A model generated the notes under the pieces. It searched no databases, was not told the DNA's origin, and saw nothing but the letters and a program-made list of their open reading frames with translations. This document shows positions 1-10,000 of a stretch of 59,770 bases of DNA, in pieces. The first letter of the stretch is position 1; every line of letters begins with the position of its first letter. The position numbers and the translations under genes are program-made. Origin of the DNA: a bacterium. Its GTDB lineage: Bacteria > Vulcanimicrobiota > Xenobia > Xenobiales > Xenobiaceae. The DNA is taken from NCBI GenBank assembly GCA_030535355.1, contig JAUNIO010000003.1, positions 52,782 to 112,551 on the forward strand, in the 5' to 3' direction.

Positions 1-209
1 AGACATATAATTAGTCACATCACTTGCGCAAGGTTATTGCGATAATGCAGCAAGGTCAAGTTCCACGTTAGCCAAGCGCTAACTTGATGAGATTAGATAA
101 TGCAGCCATGATATTGCAGATGTTAAACCATGTACAGTTATCACTCCGTTACCGCAGGCTTACAGAATAGTGCGCAGCATGAGTTTACGCACGTAATAAT
201 CACTTGGCT
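1..209. repeat. Gene-free stretch with a possible degenerate family A repeat
   Basis: No gene is visible. A hairpin GTTAGC/GCTAAC with a 5-nt loop at 67-83 matches the right-end hairpin of the family A repeats found later. Bases 118-166 resemble the family's interior (the GATGTT, TTATC and CGTT blocks in the same order). The two parts are out of order relative to intact copies and the similarity is weak. This could be an old decayed copy or chance. Confidence 0.3.
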
Positions 210-2126
210 TTATTCTACATTTGCCGTAATTTCCCGCCACATCGCGGCCCCAACTCCCCTAGGCATAGCCGCTAAACAGCAATTGTGTACCGCTTCCTCA
301 TGAGAAGTAAAAAGCTCCTGCCAGCGTGTACCATCAGCTATACCTGCACTGAGAACGCAGACGTCAGCCCATTTTTCTGAGCCTGCCCTGCTTTCCGCGC
401 TCTGATTCACAGAATCACGGCCGCGATTTAAGGCTATAAGCCAGCGCTCTCCCTCAGTTTCCCGCAGGTAAACCACACCGCAATCATGATGGATAAATTG
501 CAGGCTGCCCTGCTGCAGCGCCGGAGAGCTGCGCCGCAAACCTATAAGAAGCCGATAAAACTCCCAAACCTCCTGATTCCACATTTGGCGATCCCATTCC
601 ATAGGACGGCGGCAGTCGGGATCGCCCCCTCCCTCCATACCTATCTCATCGCCATAGTAAATGCACGGCACACCTGGATATGTAAATAAGAAAACGAGCG
701 CCAGCTTAAAAAGCTCTAAATCCTTGCGCACCATAGAATAAAAACGCGGCGTATCGTGACTGTCTAAAAGATTAAACTGCCCAATAGCAACGCGTTCAGG
801 CACGGCGGCTCTAAACTGGTTTAGCTGCTGAACAAAATCCGCTGTCGGCAGATAAGAATAATCAGCATTAGGCCGCTGCTGACCGGTAGCCTCCGCTTTG
901 AACGCTTCAAAATTGCGCCCGCACAGCCACTGCAAAAGCGGGACAGTAAAGCCGCGATAGTTCATAGTCGCGTCAAGCTCATCTCCCTGCAAGTGGCTAG
1001 TACCATCAAAGAAGTGCTCACCGAGTATCCACGCTTCAGAATTTTCCTCTTTAACTGCCCTCCGCATAGCGCGGCCAACTTTATGCCCCAGCTGATGGCG
1101 CCCCCGCCGCCCTAGCATATTAGCCACGTCGATGCGCCAGCCGTCAATGCTAAAAGGAGGCCGCAGCCAATAGCGCATAATCGCCTGCTCTCCTTCATAC
1201 ATGCGCTCGCGCAGCAGCTGATTGGCGTAATTGAGACGCGGCAGTGTATCTACACCAAGCCAGCACTCATACTCATTAGGGTGGCGGCGGAATGTAAAAA
1301 AGTCAGCTTCCGGAGCATGGAGGCTGCGCTGGGCAGCTTTAAACCAAGCGTTTTGGTTACCGCAGTGGTTGGGCACTATATCCAGAACTAGGCGCATTCC
1401 CCGTCTGCTCAATTCCCGGCGCAGATCGATCAAAGCAGCGTCACCGCCCAAATGGGGATCGACGTGATAATAATCGGCCACATCGTACTTATGATTACTA
1501 GGCGCCGTAAAAATGGGATTCAGATATATGGCCGTGACCCCCAATTCCTGCAGATAATCGAGGCGGCTGATTATACCGGGGATATCTCCTCCCAAAAACA
1601 CATGGTTTCTGGCTTTTGCTCCGCAAAACTGATGCCACTCCCATTTCTCCACAGCATCCTTGCCCACAAAATATTCGCCGTTTTTTACGGAAAGGGAATC
1701 GTCGCCGTTGCAAAATCTATCGGGGAAAATCTGATAAAAAACCGATCCAAGCACCCAATCTGGCAAATGATGCAGGCAGAGCAGTTTAAAATTCGTATAG
1801 TCCAAAGGAGTATAGCGCGTACATCCGCCCGCAGCCAGCCAATAGGGGCCATCGGCAGTAAACACCCAGAAACGGTAATCGAACTGAGGCACGTTAAGCG
1901 TTACCTCGGTTTCCCACCATTGCACCCCGGCCCGCTCGGAAGTCTTGTGCAGAGGCAGCATGATCTCTTCGCCCTCGGGAGTACAGCGAAGAAGCACTTT
2001 ATATATAGCCAGTTCTGCAGACGCTCGCAGGCGCACGGTAACTGTCTCACCAAGCGCCATCTTGCCCAACACATATGGCGGCAGTGCGCTATGAAATATA
2101 GAATTAAGCAAATCGGCAGTTATCAT
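210..2126 (-). CDS. malZ: MalZ-like maltodextrin glucosidase (GH13)
   Basis: This is a cytoplasmic alpha-glucosidase that would trim glucose from short maltodextrins. The 638 residues have an N-terminal beta-sandwich (about 1-115) and a GH13 barrel. Visible motifs are the predicted nucleophile D333 in GWRIDVAN, the acid/base E370 in WILGEHF, and D458 in LLDSHDTPRF. The stretch ATMNYRGFTVP after E370 is typical of MalZ rather than of secreted amylases. No signal peptide is present. Length is close to E. coli MalZ (about 605). The ATG overlaps the stop of the upstream zinc-ribbon gene by one base (TAATG), so the two are probably translationally coupled. Neopullulanase or cyclomaltodextrinase is the main alternative within the same subfamily. 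Confidence 0.88.
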   Translation of the reverse strand: MITADLLNSIFHSALPPYVLGKMALGETVTVRLRASAELAIYKVLLRCTPEGEEIMLPLHKTSERAGVQWWETEVTLNVPQFDYRFWVFTADGPYWLAAGGCTRYTPLDYTNFKLLCLHHLPDWVLGSVFYQIFPDRFCNGDDSLSVKNGEYFVGKDAVEKWEWHQFCGAKARNHVFLGGDIPGIISRLDYLQELGVTAIYLNPIFTAPSNHKYDVADYYHVDPHLGGDAALIDLRRELSRRGMRLVLDIVPNHCGNQNAWFKAAQRSLHAPEADFFTFRRHPNEYECWLGVDTLPRLNYANQLLRERMYEGEQAIMRYWLRPPFSIDGWRIDVANMLGRRGRHQLGHKVGRAMRRAVKEENSEAWILGEHFFDGTSHLQGDELDATMNYRGFTVPLLQWLCGRNFEAFKAEATGQQRPNADYSYLPTADFVQQLNQFRAAVPERVAIGQFNLLDSHDTPRFYSMVRKDLELFKLALVFLFTYPGVPCIYYGDEIGMEGGGDPDCRRPMEWDRQMWNQEVWEFYRLLIGLRRSSPALQQGSLQFIHHDCGVVYLRETEGERWLIALNRGRDSVNQSAESRAGSEKWADVCVLSAGIADGTRWQELFTSHEEAVHNCCLAAMPRGVGAAMWREITANVE

Positions 2127-3046
2127 TATATTTTCAGCACCATAGCCGGGCGAACACAGCCATAGCCTAAGCCCACACTTAATCCAAACGAATCTATATT
2201 GCCATCATAATCTATATCGCAAGCGCTGCAGGCTTTTCCCCCAGCTACATCAGAAGTACCTCCGGGAGAGCGCAGCCACCACCAGCCATATCCTTTTAGC
2301 TGGCGCTCTTCTTCTTTGTCGGTATCAAAGCGCCAGGCCCCATTGGCCACAGCGTAAAGCGTGGGCATACAGCGTCTATCGAGATCGTCGCGGAACAGAC
2401 TGCGAACTTCTTTTAGGCTAAGCAAAAAAACGCGATCCTTAGTGGCATTGCCGGCAGAAGTATCGTATTCGTGATTGTCTTCATTGCTCAGTGTCGTTTC
2501 GAGTATGCAGTCCTGTTCTACATCGGAAAAAGCATTTTTTATAAAATTGCTGTTCAGCCATTTGCGCAAACTGCAGCTTTCCCAGGTAACTCCTTCTAGC
2601 TCGTCGTGATACGGGCGGCTGTCTATGCCGTAAAGGGAAACTACCATCATGCGGTTATACCCGCGGCGCAAGACTCTCCATTCGATAGGTGCTGGTTTGC
2701 CGTCGGACGTATAACAGTATCTGCCGAATTCAAAATGATCGCCCACCTGATAATTGCTGTACTCTGGTACAGATAATTTCTCCGTTAACTTCGAAGCGTC
2801 ACTGAGCTGACGGCCACATTTCTTGCAATATACGCTGTCGCGATCATTTTTGGTTCCGCAGCCAGAGCAGATTTTGACATTAGGAAGCATTGTTGCGCAA
2901 TGTTTGCAATATAAACTGTCAGTGTCATTATGCGTATGGCACTTGGGACATACGATAGCCGGTCTATCGCGCAATAAAGCCCCACAATAACAGCAATACC
3001 GCTCTTCATCTCTTCTGGTTTCCGATATCGAATAGTGCATACACAA
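2126..3046 (-). CDS. Zinc-ribbon protein with DUF6273-like domain
   Basis: The N-terminus has five CxxC pairs (C18/21, C33/36, C47/50, C60/63, C74/77), enough for two full zinc ribbons plus a half. Residues about 100-306 look like DUF6273: an IEWRVL start, repeated Trp and Gly, WLRSPG near 256-261 and a VRPAM end. DUF6273 is frequent in Firmicutes and other gut bacteria and has no established activity. No signal peptide or membrane segment is seen, so the protein is probably cytoplasmic. It lies directly upstream of malZ and overlaps it by one base, so the two should share an mRNA. Whether it acts in maltodextrin metabolism is unknown. M3 is an equally possible start. Confidence 0.75.
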   Translation of the reverse strand: MCMHYSISETRRDEERYCCYCGALLRDRPAIVCPKCHTHNDTDSLYCKHCATMLPNVKICSGCGTKNDRDSVYCKKCGRQLSDASKLTEKLSVPEYSNYQVGDHFEFGRYCYTSDGKPAPIEWRVLRRGYNRMMVVSLYGIDSRPYHDELEGVTWESCSLRKWLNSNFIKNAFSDVEQDCILETTLSNEDNHEYDTSAGNATKDRVFLLSLKEVRSLFRDDLDRRCMPTLYAVANGAWRFDTDKEEERQLKGYGWWWLRSPGGTSDVAGGKACSACDIDYDGNIDSFGLSVGLGYGCVRPAMVLKI

Positions 3047-3173
3047 AGCTCCTCTTGATCATCAGAGTGAGATCATCTGATTGAAACAAATCGATAACTA
3101 TACAATTAAATAATAGCCAACTAAATTAATAAAAATTTGACAGAAGGAGTGCCGATCCCTCTATTATATTCGA

Positions 3174-3302
3174 TATCATTTAGTTAAGGCTCGATGCCCC
3201 CTCTGTCGCAGCAGCGACATATCCCCCTCTCATCCTTTAGGTGGAGTCAGATAGGGAGTCAGATAGTTTCGCAAGTTAGCTGATCGCTAACTAAATAATA
3301 TT
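3174..3302 (+). repeat. Family A repeat, internally deleted copy
   Basis: The left end reads TCATTTAGTTAAGGCTCGATG and then jumps directly to the hairpin region CCCCCTCTGTCGCAG. The right end carries GTTAGCTGATCGCTAAC and CTAACTAAATAATATT. Compared with the 242-bp copy at 14429, about 110 bp of the left interior is missing. An 11-bp block GAGTCAGATAG is duplicated inside this copy. Confidence 0.85.
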
Positions 3303-3454
3303 AATGTATTATCAAAACAATATAATAAACGTAAAGTGACACTTATCCATGTAATAATGGTGAATATTTTTTATCATATATTTGTAAATAATAATTAAAT
3401 TCTTCATTATATTATAACACAGGATCATATCTATATATATAATAATATACTACT
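3303..3454. other. AT-rich leader upstream of the receiver-BTAD gene
   Basis: The 408-bp gap 3047-3454 holds the family A copy and then this AT-rich run up to the start codon. It probably contains the promoter of the next gene, but no -35/-10 pair stands out and no clear Shine-Dalgarno precedes the ATG at 3455. The 3047-3173 part holds a TTGACA at 3137 with a TATTAT 19 bp downstream, too loose to call. Confidence 0.4.
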
Positions 3455-5179
3455 ATGGATTCAAAAGAAACGATATTGCTTTTAGAAGATGATAGTAGAT
3501 TACGAACAGCTATATTACAAGTTCTGCAAAATGAGGGGTTCCAAGTAATAGCTGCTGATAATGCCGAAAATGCCATATCCGCTGTTTGCAGCGCTAACAT
3601 CGGCCTGATAATTATCGACGTCCCCTCATCTGGCCTCAGCTATCCTGTTTCGCTTTCCGCTATGCTGCTGCCAGAGCCGAAAACAGCTGTTTTATTTATC
3701 ACACCAAAAGATAACCGGCCCAATGGTCAATATGTCAGCGCTTCAGAGCTGTGGGCCTATCTGAGCAAACCATTTGAACCCGCCAGCATTTTGCCGCACA
3801 TACAACTCTTAAGATCTCACAACCTGCACCAGCAACCAACGAAAGATCGCCAACAGAAACTGAAACTCAATGTCTCCACAGCGCTTAATAGCAGCCGCGC
3901 AGACACTGCGTCATCTCCTGCGTTAAGAACACTCTTAGACTTGGGAACTGCTTGGATGCACATCGGATATTGGCCCAGCGCCGCCCGAGTTTTTCAGCAC
4001 CTTGCCCGGCAGGGAAGCTCTGACCAGAAGACCACATCTCTGCTCTGCTTAGCAGAGATAGCGCGTATTTTGCGCCGATATACAGAGGTACGCGCTTACA
4101 TCACAGATGCCATCGCTGCCTCCTGGGTTCTCGGCCCCGCGTCTATCGCTAAAACGCGCTTAAACGGAGGTATCTGCCTAATGCTCGCTGAGCTGCCAGA
4201 AGCTAGGCACTGCTTAGAAAGCAGCCTGCGCATATTGCAGCAGCTAGAGCTTCAGCCGTACGTATCTAGGGCTGCCCAAGCCCTAGAAAACCTGCAGAAC
4301 CAGCCCCGCGCAAACCCTGTGCCATTTTTCCTTAGCTGTGGTGATACCGCGGATAATCCCACACTCGCAGCAGATAACATGGCCATATCCCAAGTTTGCG
4401 AAAAAACAGTGTCCCCATACATGTCTTCCTCACCTAGCCCAATGCTCAAGGTCAGTTCTTTGGGAAAACTGTCAATATCATCTGCTACCTGCATACTGAC
4501 TGATCAGGACTGGCTAACCAACAAAGCTAAATACCTGTTTATAATGTTATTATGCCATTCCAGCGGTTTAAGTGAAGACAAAATTCTCGACGAACTATGG
4601 CCCGGCAATTGGGAAAAAGGCAAGCAAAACCTCTATCACGCGACTTCGTGTCTGCGCCGCGCTCTAAAAAAACTGCTTCCCAGCCACAGTGCCTTGATTC
4701 AGCGCCGCAGTGGGCTGCTGTACTGGAAAGATACCGTTCCGCTCTGGTTTGACATCCGCGAAGTCCGCCGTCTGGCCTCCAAAGCGGACAATGCGGAAAG
4801 CGCAGACAGCTGGCTGGAGATTATCAGACTGCTTCAAGGCCAATTTTTGCCTGACTGCACGCTAAACTGGGCCGAAGCGATCCGCTCAGAAATGGCCTCG
4901 TTACAGCGCAGCGGCTTGCAATGGCTCAGTAATTATTACCTCCAGCGCCAGCAAAGCGCCAATAGCTTAAATTACGCCCGCTGTCTGCTAAAGATGGACA
5001 GCACAGACCAGCCCGCCTGCGAATTAGCGCTGCGCGCCTACCTTCAGCTGGGACAGCCCGACAAAGCCGTGCGTCTATACCAACGATTTAGCGCCAACTT
5101 ACTCCGCGAGCTGAATGCCGCTCCTACAACAGCGTTAATTAAACTATACCATCAAGCCAAAATGGGATTAAGTTGCTGA
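3455..5179 (+). CDS. Receiver-domain regulator with C-terminal BTAD/winged-helix region
   Basis: Residues 1-115 form a response-regulator receiver: acidic cluster E11-D12-D13, phosphoacceptor D55 in LIIIDVPSSG, T83 and K105 in LSKPF. Residues about 145-285 look like TPR-type helices. The C-terminal part (about 350-574) has an OmpR/SARP-like winged helix (LDELWPGNWEKGKQNLYHAT) and then the bacterial transcriptional activator domain. BTAD regulators are best known from actinobacterial SARPs; fusion with a receiver is less common. No histidine kinase is adjacent. The 3' end overlaps the convergent transporter gene by 12 bp. The target genes are not apparent. Confidence 0.82.
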   Translation: MDSKETILLLEDDSRLRTAILQVLQNEGFQVIAADNAENAISAVCSANIGLIIIDVPSSGLSYPVSLSAMLLPEPKTAVLFITPKDNRPNGQYVSASELWAYLSKPFEPASILPHIQLLRSHNLHQQPTKDRQQKLKLNVSTALNSSRADTASSPALRTLLDLGTAWMHIGYWPSAARVFQHLARQGSSDQKTTSLLCLAEIARILRRYTEVRAYITDAIAASWVLGPASIAKTRLNGGICLMLAELPEARHCLESSLRILQQLELQPYVSRAAQALENLQNQPRANPVPFFLSCGDTADNPTLAADNMAISQVCEKTVSPYMSSSPSPMLKVSSLGKLSISSATCILTDQDWLTNKAKYLFIMLLCHSSGLSEDKILDELWPGNWEKGKQNLYHATSCLRRALKKLLPSHSALIQRRSGLLYWKDTVPLWFDIREVRRLASKADNAESADSWLEIIRLLQGQFLPDCTLNWAEAIRSEMASLQRSGLQWLSNYYLQRQQSANSLNYARCLLKMDSTDQPACELALRAYLQLGQPDKAVRLYQRFSANLLRELNAAPTTALIKLYHQAKMGLSC

Positions 5180-6751
5180 ACGCTCTTCGGCTGATGAAGT
5201 TTCGGTTTTGCCCTCTGCCGCACGGCGCTGGCGTTTAGATGCCCAAGCGCCATACCCTAAAATTAAAGCAGCAGTCAAAAAACCGACAGCAGCCATAATA
5301 TACCAGATATCCCCTACCGAATTGGCATGGTACAAGCTTTTCGTCAGCGCGTCGGCATTTTGCCCAGTAACCTCAACGAGTTTATGAAAAGCCTCGCCCT
5401 GAGGAACAGCAGCGATATTCTCGGCACTCCAGCCGTGTTCATTTTGCAGCAGCTGACGCGCCAAACGATCCTTAGAAGCGAAATGATCGTACAGAGAAGG
5501 CCCAACAATTCCTTCGATTGTGCTGCCAATAGCAAACGACATCTGGCCCAATCCCAAGTACATGGCCTTCTTGTCTGCCGGAGCTAAATGACTGCCCACA
5601 TATTCGCTGAATTTAGGACTGGACAGCATTTCACCCACACTGAAAACCGCCACCGATACCAGCGCCAGCCATCCGGTATTGGCCATGCCGATAAAGCATA
5701 GCGCCAATGATGCTAGGGCCGTTCCCAAAGCTATGCTGCGCAATATTTTCATCTTTGAGGACAGCCAAGCAAAGAAGAAACAGAAAAGCATAATCATCCC
5801 GGAGTTAACGTTGAGCAAACCTTCAGGCTGAATGCGCGTACCAGTCTTATCCAAAATACAGACAAAGCTCACAACTTTATTCTGCATATCCACCACGCGG
5901 GACACACTATTGACAATATCTCTGGTGTCCACCCAATCATCGAGGTGCAGCGGCAGAACATCGAATAAAGAGTTGAACATGAAATAAAAGCCGGTGAAAA
6001 TAGCTAAAAACGATATTAATTCAGGACGCCACAGCTCATGCCAGGTCTCAGCTGCCAGACTTTTCTGGGCATTGCCCTGGGCTTTGCGCTCTGCCAAGGC
6101 AGCCAAACGCTCTTCTTTGCCCGGTTCCTTATAAGTGAGCAGCAGTAAAAAGTTGCAGGCAATAATGCAGGCACAGGCGATAAAAACGAACTTCCAGTCC
6201 ATCTTGCGCATCAGACCTGCCAGCAGCGGGCCTAAAAAACCGCCGATATTGACAGTCTGATAAAAAATACCCCAGGCCATGGAACTATTTGAACGGTTAG
6301 TAGCTTTGGCCAAAGTACCCTGGATACCCGGCTTAAAAATCGCCGTTCCCGTGGCTAGACATATCGCCCCCAGCATAAAACCATAATAAGAATGCAAGGC
6401 AGCCATAATGAGATACGCGCAGATTTTAATGCAGGTCGAAACGCCTATCATCAGTTTATAGCCGTAACGGTCAGCCAAACCGCCTACAAAAATAGGAATT
6501 GTGCCCTGGAATCCCGACCAGACCATCAAAATTGTGCCGAACTGAGTGGGAGTTATGCCAAGCCCGCCTTGAGATATCGGAGACTTGGCATACAAACCGC
6601 AAACTGCGCGCACACCATAATAGGCTAAACGCTCGATCATTTCCATAGCCCCGACTATCCAAAAGACATAGCCTAAGCTCAAAATCGAAGCTATCAGCCC
6701 CAACTGTTTCACATCAGTGCTGCCCCACGGCCTGCGTTTGCTTATTCCCAT
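5168..6751 (-). CDS. POT/PTR-family proton-coupled peptide transporter
   Basis: This inner-membrane carrier is predicted to import di- and tripeptides with protons. The ExxER signature of the POT family is visible at E37-x-x-E40-R41 followed by LAYYG, and a KPGIQGTLAK segment matches the second family motif. At 527 residues with about 12-14 hydrophobic segments it has the usual family length. The loop around residues 210-235 is charged and probably cytoplasmic. AGGGA nine bases before the ATG is a fair ribosome site. It stands alone on the minus strand, so it is probably monocistronic. Other MFS substrates cannot be excluded. Confidence 0.82.
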   Translation of the reverse strand: MGISKRRPWGSTDVKQLGLIASILSLGYVFWIVGAMEMIERLAYYGVRAVCGLYAKSPISQGGLGITPTQFGTILMVWSGFQGTIPIFVGGLADRYGYKLMIGVSTCIKICAYLIMAALHSYYGFMLGAICLATGTAIFKPGIQGTLAKATNRSNSSMAWGIFYQTVNIGGFLGPLLAGLMRKMDWKFVFIACACIIACNFLLLLTYKEPGKEERLAALAERKAQGNAQKSLAAETWHELWRPELISFLAIFTGFYFMFNSLFDVLPLHLDDWVDTRDIVNSVSRVVDMQNKVVSFVCILDKTGTRIQPEGLLNVNSGMIMLFCFFFAWLSSKMKILRSIALGTALASLALCFIGMANTGWLALVSVAVFSVGEMLSSPKFSEYVGSHLAPADKKAMYLGLGQMSFAIGSTIEGIVGPSLYDHFASKDRLARQLLQNEHGWSAENIAAVPQGEAFHKLVEVTGQNADALTKSLYHANSVGDIWYIMAAVGFLTAALILGYGAWASKRQRRAAEGKTETSSAEERSAT

Positions 6752-6775
6752 ACTAACACATCCCTATTATCCCAA

Positions 6776-6990
6776 GATCATTTAGTTAAAGCTCAATGAC
6801 TTTGGAAATGTTGACTCATATACAATTATCGTCACAGTCATGCCCGCGTACAAGCTAACACACGACACATGCTAAACCGCGATTCCCCAACAGTCTTGGG
6901 CACCCCCTCTGTCGCAAGCGACATCTCCCCCTCCCATCATTTAGGGAGAGTCAGATAGTTTGCAAGTTAGCTAATCGCTAACTTAACGGG
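6776..6990 (+). mobile_element. Family A repeat, near-complete copy
   Basis: It runs from TCATTTAGTTAAAGCTCAATG to GCTAATCGCTAACTTAACGG. It carries the conserved CCCCAACAGTCTTGGG, GTCGC-AA-GCGAC and CTCCCCCT hairpin blocks. It lies between the minus-strand transporter and the minus-strand coiled-coil gene. No ORF is present. The rest of the 334-bp gap 6752-7085 holds the terminator listed next. Confidence 0.88.
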
Positions 6991-7023
6991 ACTGATTTCC
7001 CCCTAGAGCTTTGTTTAGCACAG

Positions 7024-7069
7024 CAAAAACTATAACGCCGCGTCTGGGACGCGCCCTGACACGGCGTTA
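7024..7069 (-). terminator. Rho-independent terminator of the coiled-coil gene
   Basis: The arms at 7033-7044 and 7058-7069 (TAACGCCGCGTC against GACACGGCGTTA) form a 12-bp stem with one mismatch and a 13-nt loop. On the minus strand it is followed by a T-rich run (7029-7025). It lies 17 bp past the stop of the 1215-residue gene. Confidence 0.8.
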
Positions 7070-7085
7070 GTAAAATCATTGACAG

Positions 7086-10000
7086 CTATGATTTGCCGCT
7101 ATTGCCTCTATTTTTAAACAGACGCCCTACCAGAGGGGGACCGCCCTGGGCAAAACTGCTCATACCGCTCGATGATGAATTAGAAGAATTATCAAAGTTA
7201 GAGCTGTCGCCACTGCGGATCTGCTTAGCTAGAATTTCAGACCACTCGCGTCGCTCGCGGTCATGTTTCTGCTGCAATTCATACAAAGCGCGCTGACTAT
7301 TGTCCAGCTCGTTGCGCAAATTGGTGCGTTCTTCGCTGGCTTCGCGAATTAAACGATCTTTTTCGCGAGACTCCACTTCGTAAGCGGCTAATTTATTGAG
7401 CAGCTCACGATCAGCGACTCCAGACCCTATACCATTTTGTTTTTTCGCTAAGGCCGACTGCATGACTCCCATCTGGTTTTCATATTCGGCCTGCAAAGCT
7501 CCCACTTTGTCTTCATAATCGTTAAGCTGCGCCTCAATAGCGTCGCGCTCATTTTGAAGCCGCGCACACTGATCTCGGGACAGTTCCAGTTCTTGGCGCA
7601 GAGTCTCCATTTCGCTCTGCAGCTGCAGAGAAGACTCTTGCACTCCGCGCTCATTCTCGTTGCGGACTTCTTCTAATTCGGCGCGCAAAGCCTGTATTTT
7701 AGCTTGGAAGGTATTGCTGCGCTTCAGCAAACGGTTGCGCTCCATCTCCAGCTTATCGTAATTGTCCTGCAGCTCGCGCATCGAAGTGTTCGAGTTAGAC
7801 GCAGAAGAAATGCGATCTGCTATTTCTTTGTTGAGAGAAGCTTTGAGCTCATTAACCCTAGCCTGCAAAGCATTTTCTCTAGCCTCATGTTCAGCCAGCA
7901 AAGCACCCATTTGCTGCTGAATCATCGCTGCATCATCGCTTTGAGACTGTGCTGCCTGCAATTTTGTTTCCAGCTCTGCGGCAAAGCTCTGGCGCTCGCT
8001 CTCTATTGTTTCTTCAGCTTGCTTAAGCAAATCATTGAGCTTGGCATTTTCTTCGCGCAAACCGGCTATGACATCTGACACGCTATCATTATTGGCGTTG
8101 AAGTCGCTGACCATAGCCTCCAATTCGCTCACGCGTTCCATTTTAGAGCGCACCTGCTCGGTTAGCTTTTGGTTTTCCGCTTTTAATGAATCTAAAATAT
8201 CCTGCAGCTTGGCATTATCATCGCTCTGGCTATTTTTATACTGACTGAGCTGCTCTAACTCGGACTGCTTTTCCTCCAGTTCCTGCTGAAGCTTCTGGCA
8301 CTCGTCGTGAGCTTCGTTGACAGAACACTCCAGCTCAACAATGCGGCTATTTTGCTCGCGGACTTTATCTTTTAAATCGCTGCGCTCGCTGAGCAGGTCC
8401 TCATTTTCCATCTCTTTATCTGTCAAAGAATGCTGAAGCTTATCGACTTCCTCTTTGTACTGCGCTTTGAGATGCTCAAACTCAGCCTGTTTCGTATCAG
8501 CTGCTTTAGCGCGGGCTACGTTTGTTAGCGATTCCTGCAAAACTTGCTCCAGCTCCGCCTTTACCCGGCTATGCTCTTCCTGTAACTCGTCGAGTTCAGT
8601 CTGCGCTTTGGCCCGGTCTTCTCCTGCCTGAAGCAGCTCTTCCTCAAGTTTTTTGCGTTCTTCGCCAGCTTTATCGCGCTCATCGCTGACTTTGTTATAC
8701 TGACTGCGCAGCTCATCGACCTGTTTCTGCAAAGCAGCTAATTCTTCGCTATCTACTTCAGCAGGTGCCGGTTTGGATTTAAGCTCCTGCAATTCCTCTT
8801 GCACCTTTTTCAGCTCAGCTTTAACACTGTCATTTTCAGTGCGCAGATTGTCAGCCTCAAACTGAGCATCACCATAAAGCTGCGAAAGATTAGTATTCTC
8901 ACTGCGCAGAGAATTATAGCTGATGGAATTTCGCTCGGCTTCCTGGTTCAGCTTATCGATCTGCCGTTTCAGATCATCATTTTTTTGCTGTATTTCTTTA
9001 TAAGAATCGCGCGACTTTTTCAGCTCTTCGTGCAGCTTGTCATCCGGCATTTCGCTGTCGTCTAATTTTTGCTGAACAGACTGAAGTTCTATCTCAGTTG
9101 TCGCCAGAGTCTCGATAGCCTGATCCAGCTCTTCTTTGAGCTTATCCTGCTCTTTGAGCAGAGCTTCATGTTTCTTTTCATTTTCCGACTGAGTGCGCTT
9201 AAGCCCCGCTGTTTCTTTCTGCAAACCATCGATCAGCAAATATAAGCTAGAATTTTCCTCTTCGCACGTTTCATACTTGTCTTTGAGTTTATTATATTCT
9301 TCTTTTTGCCCGCTGACAAAAGCGGCTACCTTCTGAACCAGCTCATCGCCTTCAGCTTCGTCTGCCTCTATGGCGGAACGCAAATCTTCGAGAGGTTTTA
9401 AATCCGGAACACCTTCCAGTTGCCCGCGCAGTTTGTCAATATCGTCCTGCAGCTTAGATTTATCGTCCTGCAGCGCTTTAATTGTCTGCTCAGCCTCAGC
9501 TGATTTGCCCTGTTCCAGCTCAGTGGCATCGCGGAGCTGATCGTATTCCGTTTGCAGGCTGGCTGCCGTTTCGGAAAGCTCTTCATTTTCTTTTTCCAAT
9601 TCGCTGACCCGTTTATCTTGGTCAGCCAGTTTAGCTAAAGCCTGCTTGCTTTCTTCTTGAGATTTTTCCAATTCCGAGCGGTACTTAGCTAATTCAGCGT
9701 TGACTTTTGCTAAATCATCGCGGGCCGCCTGTTCAGACTGCTCCAAGCGCTCGCGGCTGGAGGCCCGCACTTGATCTAATTCTTGGCTGGCCTGCTCGTA
9801 ATCTTTTTTCAGAGAATCGTAACGCTTTTGCAAGCGTTCTAATTCTTCGCTGTCAATGTCCTCGCTGCTGTTAGAAGTACGCAAGCTCAAGTTAGCGACT
9901 CGATCATTCAAGGCTTGCAGGGCAGCGTCAAGCCGCGTTTGCAAAGCTTTTGTTTCAGCGCTGGGCGCACCAGTTCCCGTATGCAAGCCGCCGCTTTCCA

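Noticed and set aside
1452-2165. A 237-codon open frame on the plus strand
   Set aside because: It lies opposite malZ, whose GH13 motifs are unmistakable; the plus-strand product has no recognisable pattern.
3137-3161. TTGACA with TATTAT as a promoter for the receiver-BTAD gene
   Set aside because: The spacing is 19 bp, a repeat element lies between it and the gene, and the distance to the start is about 300 bp.
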